Origin: Chlamydomonas reinhardtii | Lineage: Eukaryota; Chlorophyta; Chlorophyceae; Chlamydomonadales; Chlamydomonadaceae | NCBI RefSeq assembly: GCF_000002595.2 | Contig: NC_057013.1 | Location: forward strand, 6,254,054-6,318,053 | DNA length: 64,000 nt | Direction: 5' to 3' | Part shown: positions 23,909 through 32,568 of the stretch, in pieces | Numbering within the stretch: the first letter of the stretch is position 1 | Layout: each line of letters begins with the position of its first letter | Program-made: the position numbers and the translations under genes | Notes under the pieces: generated by a model | The model's input: the letters and a program-made list of their open reading frames with translations, nothing else | Database searches by the model: none | What the model was told of the DNA's origin: nothing

Positions 23909-26616
23909 CGTAACGTTTTCCTTGTGCTCTTTAACACACACACGAGCCGCCCCCCGCCCCCGCCCTCAACCTTCCCTTCCCTCCACTTCTTAAACAACCA
24001 CGAATGTAACCTCCTTCCCGCCACAGGCCGCGGTGCTGCTGCAGCTGACACGGGCACTGGCGGCCACAGGGCGCATGGAGGAGGCCAAGTGGGTGCGGCG
24101 GCCGTGACCGGGGCCGTGACTGTGTGCGGGGGGAGGGGAACGGAGAGAGGGGAGACATCGCTAGTGGTGGTTGCGTGCGTCCGCACCATTCTCCGTCAGG
24201 GGATGATGGCTGGTGGAGGGCGGGGCGAATGTGCGTTGCTCATTACTCGCACGGCGGCGGCAGCAATGCAAGCACTCCATTCTGCCACAGTCCAAACCCC
24301 CATGACTGAACATGCCCCCCCTCACCCCAGCACACACAACACCCCCCTTCTTCTAAACTCATAAATGCAACCCCTCCTCTCCAAACCAAAACACGCAGTG
24401 CGCTCATGACCAAGGCTCTGGCCCTCGCCACGGGCTCGGGAGCCGACGGCGCGCCCGACGCCCCGCGCAAGCCCGGCCGCCCCGCCGCCGACGGCCCCAC
24501 TGGCTGGTTCGACCGGGCCGTTGTGGATCGGCTGAGGGTGGGGCAGCTGGAGCTCGCCAGCATCGCAATGGCAGGCGGCGGCGGCGGCGGCGGCGGCGGC
24601 GTGGCGGCTGGCGCCGCCGCTGACGGCGCCGCCGCCGTGCGCCGCCGCGGCGGCGGCGGCGGCATTAGGGCGCTGGGCCTGGGGACAGGCGGGGGGCTGG
24701 GCGCGGGTGGGGAGGAGGAGGACGCGGTTGGGAGGAGGCGGCAGCGCGGGCGGGTGGCGAAGGCGGCGGCGGCGGTGGCGGCGGCTGGTGAGGGCGCGCT
24801 GAGCCCGGGGCAGTTGTACAGCCTGAAGATGATGACTCAGCGCTGGCCGCACAGCCTGGGGCTGTGGAACCTGTACTGCTCCGCACACGCGCAGGTGCGG
24901 CGGCGGTTGGTGGCGGTTGGCGGCGGTTGGTGGCGGTTGGCGGCGGTTGGTGGCGGTTAGCGGCAGGGTTGTTTGGGCCTGGAGCTGACAGCTGGGGCTG
25001 GGGCACACGCACTCGCGCTGCCCAATCACTCCCCACTGGCCCCGTCATTGTCCTACCCACATTCATCATCCTCGCCTTTCATTCACCCCCACACGGATAT
25101 CCCCGTGATCTCCACTGCATCCACACGCGCGCGCGCACACACACACACACGCACACCTCTCGCGCTCACATGCTGTTAACCCCCGAACCACATCTTACCA
25201 CCACCACCACCACCACCAAGCCTCTCTCCCCGCACCTCTTCCCCTCCCGCTCGCTGCTGCCGCCAGGGCACGGACCTGCGCGCCTGGGGCGGCCACATCA
25301 CGTCCATGCGCCGCCGCCACCCGCACAGCGTGCCGCTCATGGTGCTGCAGGTGGGGGCGTGGGTGGGTGGGTATGGGTATGTGTGGGCCTTGTGCTTCTT
25401 TCAGGGGACTGCTTAGCAGACACCCGCCCGCCGCCCTATTGCCCAGTCGTGCGTGCACCGTCCCTCACCACCTCCTTTCACTATTGGGACCTACTTCCTT
25501 GGGCCCGTGCATCTAATCACCCCTCCACCCCTCCCCTCCCCTTCCCCTTCCCTTCCCCCTGCACTGCCCCCCCAGGGCCACGTGTCCCTCCTGGGTCGCT
25601 GCTTCCGCGAGGCCGTGTCCGAGCTCTTCCACGCCTACCGCTACCTGCCCGGCGAGCCGCTGCTGCTGCTCAGCCTGGGCGTGGCTCTCATCAGCGAGGC
25701 CATGGCCAGCTCGGGCGGGGCAGGAGGCACAGGGGCAGGAGGGGGAGCCCTGGGGCCCCTGCCGGGGGCGGGCGCAGGCAGGGGCCGGGGCAGGGGGCGG
25801 GGGAGGGGCGGGAGGGGCGGCGTGGGTCCGGGGCCGGGGCGCGGCAAGAAGAGGACGGCGGTGCGCGACCGCAACCGGGGCGTGCTCACCGGCTTCGCGT
25901 TCCTGCAGGTGAGGGGGTCGGGGCGTGTGTCGGGAGGGGTGTTTCTCATACTGTCCAGCAAACAAAAAGTGACACCCAGGTGTGGGTGGGGCTGGTTTCG
26001 CCGTCCCCACGGGGAGGGTGAGCAGGGTGTGGGCGGCTCGACGTAGCAGGACCAAGCCGGACATATGCTGATGCTGCCGTGCTTTTATGAGCGAGCTTGT
26101 CCTGTCCTGCATCGTACCTCTGGCCGCTTACCGGGAGGTGCGGAGATGGGTGGACATATAACGGTAACCCCTTCTTCCCCAATCCCACCCTGCTCCGCGC
26201 CCTGCCAGGCCTACCAGCGCGCCCGTGGCAGTAGCCTGGGCCAGGAGGTGTGCTACAACCTGGGCCGGGCCGCCCACCAGCTGGGGCTGCTGCACCTGGC
26301 GCACCACTACTACGAGGCAGCCCTGGCCGCCACCCCCGCGGCGCCGCCACCGCCGCCACACACCGGCGGGCAGGGGCAGCAGGGACAGCAGGGGCAGCAG
26401 GGGCAGGGGCAGGGTGCGCCTGGCAGCGTGGCGGCTGGCGCCGGGGGCGCTGCCGATGGCGGCGGTGGGGGAGGCGGTAGTGCGGGCGGGGCGGGCGGTG
26501 TGGGCGGGTCGTGGGACCTGCGGCGCGAGGCGGCTCACAACCTAGTGCAGCTGTACAGGAGCAGTGGGGCGCACGGGCTGGCGAGGGAGGTGATGGCCCG
26601 GTACCTGGTGGTGTGA
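13843..26616 (+). CDS. TFIIIC TPR subunit, GTF3C3/TFC4 (tau131) family, 21 exons
   Basis: A subunit of TFIIIC, which binds tRNA and 5S promoters and recruits TFIIIB and RNA polymerase III in the nucleus. Exons start/end: 13843-14169, 14602-14854, 15162-15877, 16376-16453, 16881-16947, 17227-17282, 17686-17829, 18149-18187, 18475-18555, 18873-18965, 20111-20207, 20566-20704, 20990-21214, 21519-21944, 22333-22530, 22800-23085, 24027-24088, 24399-24894, 25267-25350, 25576-25908, 26209-26616; 4608 nt, 1535 residues, in phase throughout. The acidic, Gly/Ala-rich N-terminus (about 1-430) carries several AT-hook-like RGRP cores. TPR repeats then run from LGEANVMYALREYQPAIELL through YHTLGLLYDANGNPRKALDF, DLDALWDRAVLFAQVGDTDR and beyond. 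The C-terminus (QEVCYNLGRAAHQLGLLHLA, then AAHNLVQLYRSSGAHGLARE) matches the conserved end of GTF3C3. Large Ala, Gly and Gln insertions make it longer than human GTF3C3 (about 890 residues). Confidence 0.92.
15878..16092 (+). repeat. Long (GT)n microsatellite directly after a donor site
   Basis: TFIIIC intron 3 starts with an almost pure GT tract of more than 70 bp, then continues with interrupted GT runs for about 215 bp. The splice donor is itself part of the tract, so tract length could shift donor choice. Confidence 0.95.
16221..16261 (+). repeat. Intron repeat family 2, copy near acceptor (TFIIIC intron 3)
   Basis: Pattern CACTTnTTnAAnnnnnnnGAATGTAA, followed by a C-rich run to the acceptor at 16375. 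Confidence 0.6.
16800..16840 (-). repeat. Intron repeat family 1, antisense copy near acceptor (TFIIIC intron 4)
   Basis: Reads GGTTTAGTTTGGGCTGGTAT on the plus strand, ending about 40 nt before the acceptor at 16880. Confidence 0.8.
17144..17222 (+). repeat. (CA)n microsatellite before an acceptor
   Basis: A CA tract ends only a few bases before the acceptor of the TFIIIC exon starting at 17227, and probably serves in place of an ordinary polypyrimidine tract. Confidence 0.9.
19001..19052 (+). repeat. Intron repeat family 1, sense copy near donor (TFIIIC intron 10)
   Basis: The best full-length match: TAGATACCAGCCCAAACTAA followed by CCAAACCCGATGCAATAGAG, starting 35 nt after the donor at 18966. 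Confidence 0.85.
19620..19655 (+). repeat. Intron repeat family 1, internal sense copy (TFIIIC intron 10)
   Basis: A shorter copy in the middle of the same 1.1-kb intron as the copy at 19001, which suggests that this long intron is composite, with one element inserted in another. Confidence 0.75.
19838..19870 (+). repeat. Intron repeat family 3, copy 1 (TFIIIC intron 10)
   Basis: Core GTTTTCCTTGTGATCTTTGA followed by ACACACAC. A second partial copy follows at 19880-19900. Confidence 0.65.
20018..20052 (+). repeat. Intron repeat family 2, copy near acceptor (TFIIIC intron 10)
   Basis: CTTCTGAAATAAACATGAAT followed by GTAACCCCCC, about 60-90 nt before the acceptor at 20110. Confidence 0.65.
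20723..20788 (+). repeat. Intron repeat family 6, copy 1 near donor (TFIIIC intron 12)
   Basis: Starts 18 nt after the donor at 20705 and is matched in reverse complement over roughly 60 nt by 34459-34522. Includes TGTGTATCAAATATGAAGTG. Confidence 0.85.
21241..21290 (+). repeat. Intron repeat family 1, diverged sense copy near donor (TFIIIC intron 13)
   Basis: Begins GGGGGTTGTAGATACCCGCC, 26 nt after the donor at 21215; the rest is diverged from the consensus. Confidence 0.75.
21387..21420 (+). repeat. Intron repeat family 2, diverged copy (TFIIIC intron 13)
   Basis: CACTTCTTTATAAATTATAA followed by ATGTACCCC, about 100 nt before the acceptor at 21518. The same intron carries family 1 next to its donor. 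Confidence 0.55.
22158..22195 (-). repeat. Intron repeat family 2, inverted copy (TFIIIC intron 14)
   Basis: Reads GGGGTTACATGCATTAAGTT then TACGAAGTGAAG, the reverse complement of the acceptor-side form, here in the middle of the intron that starts at 21945. Confidence 0.5.
22693..22757 (+). repeat. Intron repeat family 5, full copy near acceptor (TFIIIC intron 15)
   Basis: About 65 nt including TGCAGCGCGACTGTTTCCTT and GGGATTGGTTCAAGGTTAAC, ending about 40 nt before the acceptor at 22799. Nearly identical to 52273-52342. Confidence 0.85.
23853..23905 (+). repeat. (CA)n microsatellite in TFIIIC intron 16
   Basis: An uninterrupted CA tract of about 50 bp directly upstream of the family 3 repeat. 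Confidence 0.9.
23911..23942 (+). repeat. Intron repeat family 3, copy 2 (TFIIIC intron 16)
   Basis: Core GTTTTCCTTGTGCTCTTTAA followed by CACACACACG, about 85 nt upstream of the acceptor at 24026. Confidence 0.7.
23981..24010 (+). repeat. Intron repeat family 2, copy close to acceptor (TFIIIC intron 16)
   Basis: CCACTTCTTAAACAACCACG followed by AATGTAACC, ending 16 nt before the acceptor at 24026. A family 3 copy precedes it. Confidence 0.65.
24347..24370 (+). repeat. Intron repeat family 2, diverged copy (TFIIIC intron 17)
   Basis: CTTCTTCTAAACTCATAAAT followed by GCAACCCC, about 30 nt before the acceptor at 24398. Confidence 0.5.
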
Positions 26617-26717
26617 GGAGCAGCAGCAGCAGGAGGAGGTGGTGTCGGGAGGTGGTGTCGGGAGAAGGATGAAGGATAGTGGGATGGGGGATTAGGGGAG
26701 GTGGCGTAGGCGGAGGG

Positions 26718-26722
26718 TGTAA
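26718..26722 (+). terminator. Polyadenylation signal TGTAA for the TFIIIC gene
   Basis: TGTAA, the volvocine polyadenylation motif, about 100 nt past the stop at 26616. Confidence 0.6.
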
Positions 26723-26789
26723 GGTTGGGGCGTGTGGGGAGGGGCGTCGGGCCAGAGTTTGCAGCAGGCTTCATAGAGGAGTCCTTCAC

Positions 26790-27020
26790 ACATTTACAGA
26801 GCAGTTATCAACGATGCCTTAAGGAGAACACATTCGCACGGACAGAGCAATGGGTTGTTGGGTGGCGAAGAAGCCTTGGGTTCGTTGGAGGGGCGCGGGG
26901 CAGTTATGTATGTTGTCTGGCTGCCAGTAGGAGGAGCAAAGGCCGGCGTGCAATCGTGTCGAGCAGGTCTGTACGCAGCGACATTCGAATAGTGCACTGG
27001 TAAATGAAGCTTGAAGACAT
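26790..27020 (-). pseudogene. Relict of the CR-B gene 5' exon
   Basis: On the minus strand from an ATG at 27020 the sequence matches the first exon of the CR-like gene starting at 49425, over about 200 bases with the same reading frame (shared MSSSF, then LLDTI and LLLLA). Only the N-terminal part is present and it is broken. It sits just past the 3' end of the TFIIIC gene, 22 kb from its likely source. Confidence 0.65.
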
Positions 27021-27297
27021 TCATGTGCACACCCGCGCCGCGGGAAGATACATTGCACTGGTTACAGGAGGGACCTGCTGACGCAGTTCACGAGTGACGT
27101 GGAACCTGACAGTTCAACCCGCTGTGTGACTTGCCCCAGCGCTCCAATCCCAACCTAGTATCCACTGTGTGCCACTTGACAGTACGCTCAAAACCAGCCT
27201 CAAGTACGCACTGCCGCTTTACCACGCTTGACTGTGAGTCCCCACTGGTCCCCACGAAGGGCGAGCCATCGCGCTGCGGAGCTGGGAGCAGGTACTT

Positions 27298-27475
27298 CAG
27301 CCAGGACCGTGCCAGTCCTGGCGGCCGGAGTGGGCCAAACGGCCAGGACCGGCCGCCAGGCCGGTCCTGGCGTGCCAGGGGGGGGCCGAAGGCCCCTCCC
27401 CATAAGTGGTTGTGGCGGGGGCCAGGCCCATAAAGGCCTGGCGCGCCAGGACGGATTGTGTGTGTGTGGGGGGGG
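27298..27475. repeat. Cluster of nested GC-rich palindromes
   Basis: Repeated CCAGGAC/GTCCTGG words form several overlapping inverted repeats. One is perfect, with 13-bp arms at 27342-27354 and 27359-27371 and a 4-nt loop. Others involve GCCAGGCC and AGGCCTGGC. It lies in the gap downstream of CR-A; a small non-autonomous element is possible. Confidence 0.6.
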
Positions 27476-28223
27476 GGGCCAGGGCCACTCCAGCAACAGC
27501 ACAGCACACAGCACAAACACGCATCACGGCAATTGGACAAGTAAGTGGCCCATGGGGTCCAAATGGGTTGTGCCCACACCACGCGCACCAGTCTGAGGCC
27601 TTAGGTGGGGGCAAGCTCAAGCACACTAACAAACATCAGGTCACAACCTGTTGTTGTTGTTGTTGGATACAAGGTGGTGTGCACGAGCATGCTCGCAACC
27701 GGCTCGCAACTGGCTCGCAAGCCACGCCTTCCGAATGCTTGCAAGCAAAGACCCCGAACTAAACATGAGCATATCTCAACCTGCTCGTCGGCGCCGCGCT
27801 TTCCACCTCCTCGTGGCCTTCTTCTGCACATGCGTGCGTGCCGCTACTGCGCACAATGTGAGAGCCGTCACCGTCAGCGCCACTGCGTGCCGTCCACAGA
27901 CCCTGGCCCTAGGTCGCCGCCGCCGCAAACAATACAACTCTCAGTTTGGCGTGACAGCAGGTTGCCTCATACAGCCAGCAAAACACCCCCAAGATCTATT
28001 CTGGCGCAGACCCAACCGGTTTCCTACTGGCGTAAACCCCAACCGTCTTCTACCGTACTGGCATTGCAGGTGCAGCCATTAGTACAGCCGCCAGGGCTTG
28101 ACAAGTAAGGTACGTAGTCTTCAGGTCTCCCTTCTTGCGGCAGAAATGAGCTTAGCCCACACCACGTGCATCAGTGTGAGGCTGAAGGTTTGACAATGCC
28201 TCTCGTCAGCCGAAAAACATCCA

Positions 28224-28228
28224 TTACA
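28224..28228 (-). terminator. Candidate polyadenylation signal TGTAA for CR-A
   Basis: TGTAA on the minus strand, 530 nt past the stop of CR-A. If used, the foldback at 28430-28517 lies inside the 3' untranslated region. Confidence 0.4.
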
Positions 28229-28429
28229 TGTACCGCTGCACAGTACCACCACCTCAGCCGGGAAAGCCGCAGGCCCCATCATGAGAAGCTATGGCATACA
28301 TCAATCACGCGGCCCCAATGTGCGCCATCCACAATGCCACACACAGTGCACCGCGCACTGCGCGTTACCGTACGTGCTGCCGGCAGTGCCTCAGCAGCTG
28401 ACCCCCCGTGCGTGCAGTCGCCGCCTCAC

Positions 28430-28517
28430 GGTCATCAATTGCTCTATCTGATGAGCGATGCCGTGGCCTGGACGCGGAGGCCACGGCATCGCTCATCAGA
28501 AAGAGCAATTGATGACC
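28430..28517. repeat. Near-perfect 39-bp inverted repeat (foldback)
   Basis: Arms 28430-28468 and 28479-28517 differ at one position out of 39 and are separated by a 10-nt loop. Transcribed on either strand this would be a long, nearly fully paired hairpin. It lies between the stop codon of CR-A (28760) and the first TGTAA downstream of it. Confidence 0.92.
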
Positions 28518-28759
28518 GGAGCCGTGGACATGCGCTACCTGCCTGTGGCAGCTAAGCGGGTCGCTTGACCGCCCACCCACTGCACATCAGCAGCTGCACT
28601 CCACACAGCGACCGGCCCCGTTATTTGATGCCGCCGCGCAAAGTAACTCTTCCAGGCGCCGACAGACACGGTATCAGTCTGCTCACCATCCCAGAGTCTG
28701 GGACGGCTCGCATACCCAATCTCCTCCACATTCACCCCCACATACCCCTCGAAGTTCAT

Positions 28760-31700
28760 TCACTCCAGCCCGGAGCCCACCAGCCATTCGTGCTCCAGTG
28801 CCGCCGCCGCCGTGAGCTGGCCAGACAGCAGCTGGGTGGGTTGTAGGGGTTTGGGGTGGGCGCGAACGGCAATGGAAGGACTTGATACGGACATGTTGGA
28901 AGCGCAGGACGTTAGACACGCTATCTAGCGAACCTGCTCCATCTTTGTTCATTCCCGGTCACGGTGTGTGTGAAATGCTGAAGCAAGGGCCAGCAAGTCA
29001 GGCACGCACGCACGCACCTGCTGCCGCAGGTCCCTGCCGCCCTCGTCCAGCTCCACCCAGCACAGCAGCTGCTCTGCCAGCATGCGCAGGTCTGAGCGGA
29101 ACGTGTATTTGCCGCCGGCGTCCAGCGTGCGATGGCTCCAGTGCTGCAGCGGGTACGGCGCCCCACTGCAGGCAGCCAGCCAGCCAACGTCCAACACGCG
29201 GATTATCATCCGAGCTCGCACAGAGCGAAATCAGAGCTACATCAGAGCTCGCTCGCCAGTGAGCCTGCCGTGCCAATCTACATGTTTACAGGGCGCACGG
29301 TCCATGCTGCCATCTCCCCTCCCCTCCCCTCTCCTACCTCGTTCATGCACACACGCACCTACCTGCAGTCGCAGTCGTGCAGGCCGGCGTGCTCCAGGTC
29401 GATCAGCAGCCAGCGCCTCTCGGCGGGCAGGAAGATGACGTTGGCCCACCGCACATCACGGTGCACAAAGCCTGTGACCGCACGTCGTACGTCGTCAGCC
29501 CAAGCAAACACACAGGCGGGCATGGCCACAAGCGCGAAAGAGCGTTCCACGTGCCATGTACCACCGTTGATGCAGTTGAGGCAAGGTACCCGCCGAGGAC
29601 AGTGGCAGCACGTAAGGCGGTCCACCTATTACTGACGCACGCGGATTCAAAAAGCCACTCGTACCTTCGCTGTGCAGCGCCGCAAGGCCGCGCAGCACGC
29701 CGGACACCGCACGCGCGAGAGTGCGCAGGTCGGCGGGTGCGCCCTGGCAGGGCACCCCCACCGGCGCCACGTGCACCGTGTACACGTCATTCAACAGCTG
29801 CGGGCCGGCGTGCCCCTCGATGTCGTACACCTGGATGATGTGGCGCCGGTGCTCCGGCTTCGACATCTGGCTGTACACGTCCTGCAGCAGCTCAAAGCTG
29901 GCGAACGGCGCCTGCTCGGTTGCAAAATTGGCGATGGACTTGCGGAAGAAGCCTGCTTGCATTTGGGCGGGCGTGTTGTGGGATGGCAGAAGTCAGCATC
30001 AAGGCGCGCGCTTTCCCTCCACTTCGCGGCATGCAATCAACAGCAGAGCCAACAGCTAGCATCTATCATTCGAACCATGCACGAGGACAGAATAAAAGCA
30101 CCACGACCCGCACCAGCAGCCAAGCGGCTATGCACCCGTGCGTACCTTGCAGGAGGCAGCAGGTGCGCAGGCCGTCCGGCGAGCGCATGATATGCCCGGA
30201 CTCCAGGGGCACGGTGGGCGCCTGCGAGGCGTAGCCAGCAAGCAGTCGCCAGATGTTGCACGAGGCAGTCAATGCCCGCAGCCGACCCAGAGCAGTGGTG
30301 AGGTCCAGCACAGCGCTGATCGGCGTGGCCTGCACGCGGTCTCCGTCCGACCTGCAAGCCAAGCAAGCAAACACAACAACGCAGTAACGCCCTCAAGTAA
30401 AGCACAGGATAACAGTGCATTGCTACAAAGCGCATGACACTAGGTGCATGAGATGCAACTGCTACAGGAGAGACCTGTCCCGCCCAACAGCTGTAACAAC
30501 CACACGCTTCATGAACTCACTCCGGCGGCTGGATGCAGAAGAACTGCGTGTGTGCGTGTGTGAGTGGGCCGCGGACAGACATGACAGTCAGCACAAGACG
30601 CCGGTGTAAAAGCATGCTTCAGCAGGACGTTACATGAGCAAGCACGAAGCCAGCCTATGCGCGAGCCCACGCCCACCCACCCACCCACCCACCCACCCAC
30701 CCACCCACCCACCCACCAACCCGCCCGCCCGCCCGCCCGCATGCACCTGCAGCAGTGTCCCTGCTGCGGCGAAAGCCAGCATGCAGGGCGGCCGCTTGTC
30801 CGGCACCAGCCCCGCTGCCCATGCGGTCGACATCTTGGTTGTCAGCTCCTTGATTGCAGCTTCAAGCTGCCGCGAATGGGCCTTTTCCTCGCCCTTGAGA
30901 ACCAGTGCTCCGTTGACCCAGCACATGAAGCCAGGTCGCAAGCTCTTGACTGCACATCAACATGCAGCACATGGGCCAGCCGCTATGGATGGCATGCGCT
31001 ATCAAAGTACTTGTGCGGAGACCGCGCAGGGCAGGTTAGCACACGCGCAACCGCAGAAAGCGATCCACCACTCACTCGTTGCCTCGCTTGCGTCCGTCGT
31101 GTTGCGGTCCATATGAATGTGCATTGCTTCCGGCTGGCGCTCGGCGATGAGCCGCAGCGTGTCCTCCACAACGATAGAGGTGGTTTTCGCAGTGTACATC
31201 TCAGACCCGACACACGGCTTCATGCCCAGCATGACATGCCGCACGTGCGCAGACAGGTCATCCGCGCTTGCAGCCTGTCACAAGAAAGTGTACACACGCG
31301 AGAACGCACCAGTAAATGGCAGGCCCGTAAACTTGAGCTAGCTAGCAAGCAAGGCCAGCCCTTTGCCGCACCCCCCAGCACCCACCGCAGCAGAGGCAGC
31401 GGTCGACACCAGCGGCCCCTCCAGCTCGGCACGCTGTTGGAACAGGCGTGCGGCCGCAGGCGCTGGCAGCGGGAGGCCAGGGGTTATGGTCTCAGCCAGC
31501 AACAGGCGCAGCTGGGAAGCGGAACCCCACAGTTGGTGTGCGTCGAACGCAGGCAGGCAGGCCTTGAGGTACGTGGCCGTCGTGTCATCTGCGCGATTGG
31601 ATCCAACGTGGGCTACGGGTTCCCACAAAGTCTCAAGCAGTGTGATTACACCCAGTTTTGATGTACAGTACTCACTGAACGTGTTGGCACCTGTTGGCAC

Positions 31701-32568
31701 CGGAAGAAAAGAACGCTCTTGTCAATCAACTGTGTTTGGTTTCTCCAGAAGCACTCAGACTACGACAGGCTTTAAGCTACCTTGAGGAGGGTTTCGCGGA
31801 AAGGAGGGTCTCGTGGAAGGACAGAAAGCCTGGACACCTCCCACTGCGTGGCACTGTTTTGATGGCCCGAGCTCCCAACTACTACCCATGAGCCTGTACT
31901 GTGCTGCGCTCTTCGCGATGGCTCAACCACTTACGTACTAACGCGGAGCACTAGAACCGGAGTCTTAGCTTATAGAGATTACATGTGGGACAACAGCCGT
32001 TGGACGAAGCCAGGGCCCCAAAAACGTACCACGCTCACCCGAGGCGAGATCCCCAAATAACCCCCATGCTCCTCGCCTCCGGAGAGGGAACCCAGGCCCG
32101 GCTCACCGCAAGCGCTAGCGCTGCTCACCTAAGCTGTGGGTCGGCGTCATAAGACTATCTCTTGCGAGTCCCTAACCTGACAAGCTAGGGTGACGGCGGC
32201 GGAGTCCACGCTCTGGGTCACGTCTGGGCAGGCAACACCAACTCACCAGCTCCTGTCGCGCTCCCCGCGCCCCGGCCAGCCGCTACAGCTGCACGATGAC
32301 GGAGTGGTGCAGGTTAGGGTGCGAGGAGAACAAGAGCCGCTTCAGCCGCAGGCGGAACAACCGCGACCCCACCTTGAACGGCTGCCTGAAGCGTGCACCG
32401 CTGCGCAACAGTCAGGCCTGCCACTTGGTCCGCTTGTAGCACAGAAAAGCTGCCGCGAGCCGGTTTACGCTCGTCAAAGCCTAGCCCAGAAAGAGCGTCT
32501 ATAATTGGCTGAATGGAGGGTGCGTCCTCGCCCTCGACCGAAAGCAGGGCTTCGCGAATGCTCATCAT
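28760..32568 (-). CDS. CR-A: Crinkler-like REase-domain/protein-kinase fusion, 12 exons
   Basis: Exons in transcript order: 32568-32373, 32288-32247, 31690-31676, 31588-31386, 31274-31076, 30949-30747, 30543-30521, 30351-30146, 29952-29665, 29471-29363, 29165-29018, 28816-28760; 1689 nt, 562 residues, all phases compatible. The middle (about 150-360) has LVLKGEEKA, with E239-x-K241 as in PD-(D/E)xK nucleases; the preceding acidic residue is less clear. The C-terminal part is an atypical kinase: FVHRDVRWAN (HRD at 462-464), LLIDLEHAG (DLE in place of DFG), a C-lobe and a final LEHEWLVGS. REase-kinase fusions of this kind are known in the Crinkler/CR families of oomycetes, fungi and algae; in this alga the role is unknown. 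Exon 3 is 15 nt and exons 2 and 7 are also tiny. No signal peptide is evident. The model is my own assembly and would profit from transcript support. Confidence 0.75.
30671..30713 (+). repeat. (CCCA)n microsatellite in CR-A intron 6
   Basis: About ten tandem CCCA units; read on the transcript strand it is (TGGG)n, a G-rich run about 35 nt after the donor. Confidence 0.9.

Noticed and set aside
30671-30713. CCCA tandem array as a CRISPR-like array
   Set aside because: Simple 4-bp repeat with no spacers in a eukaryotic intron.
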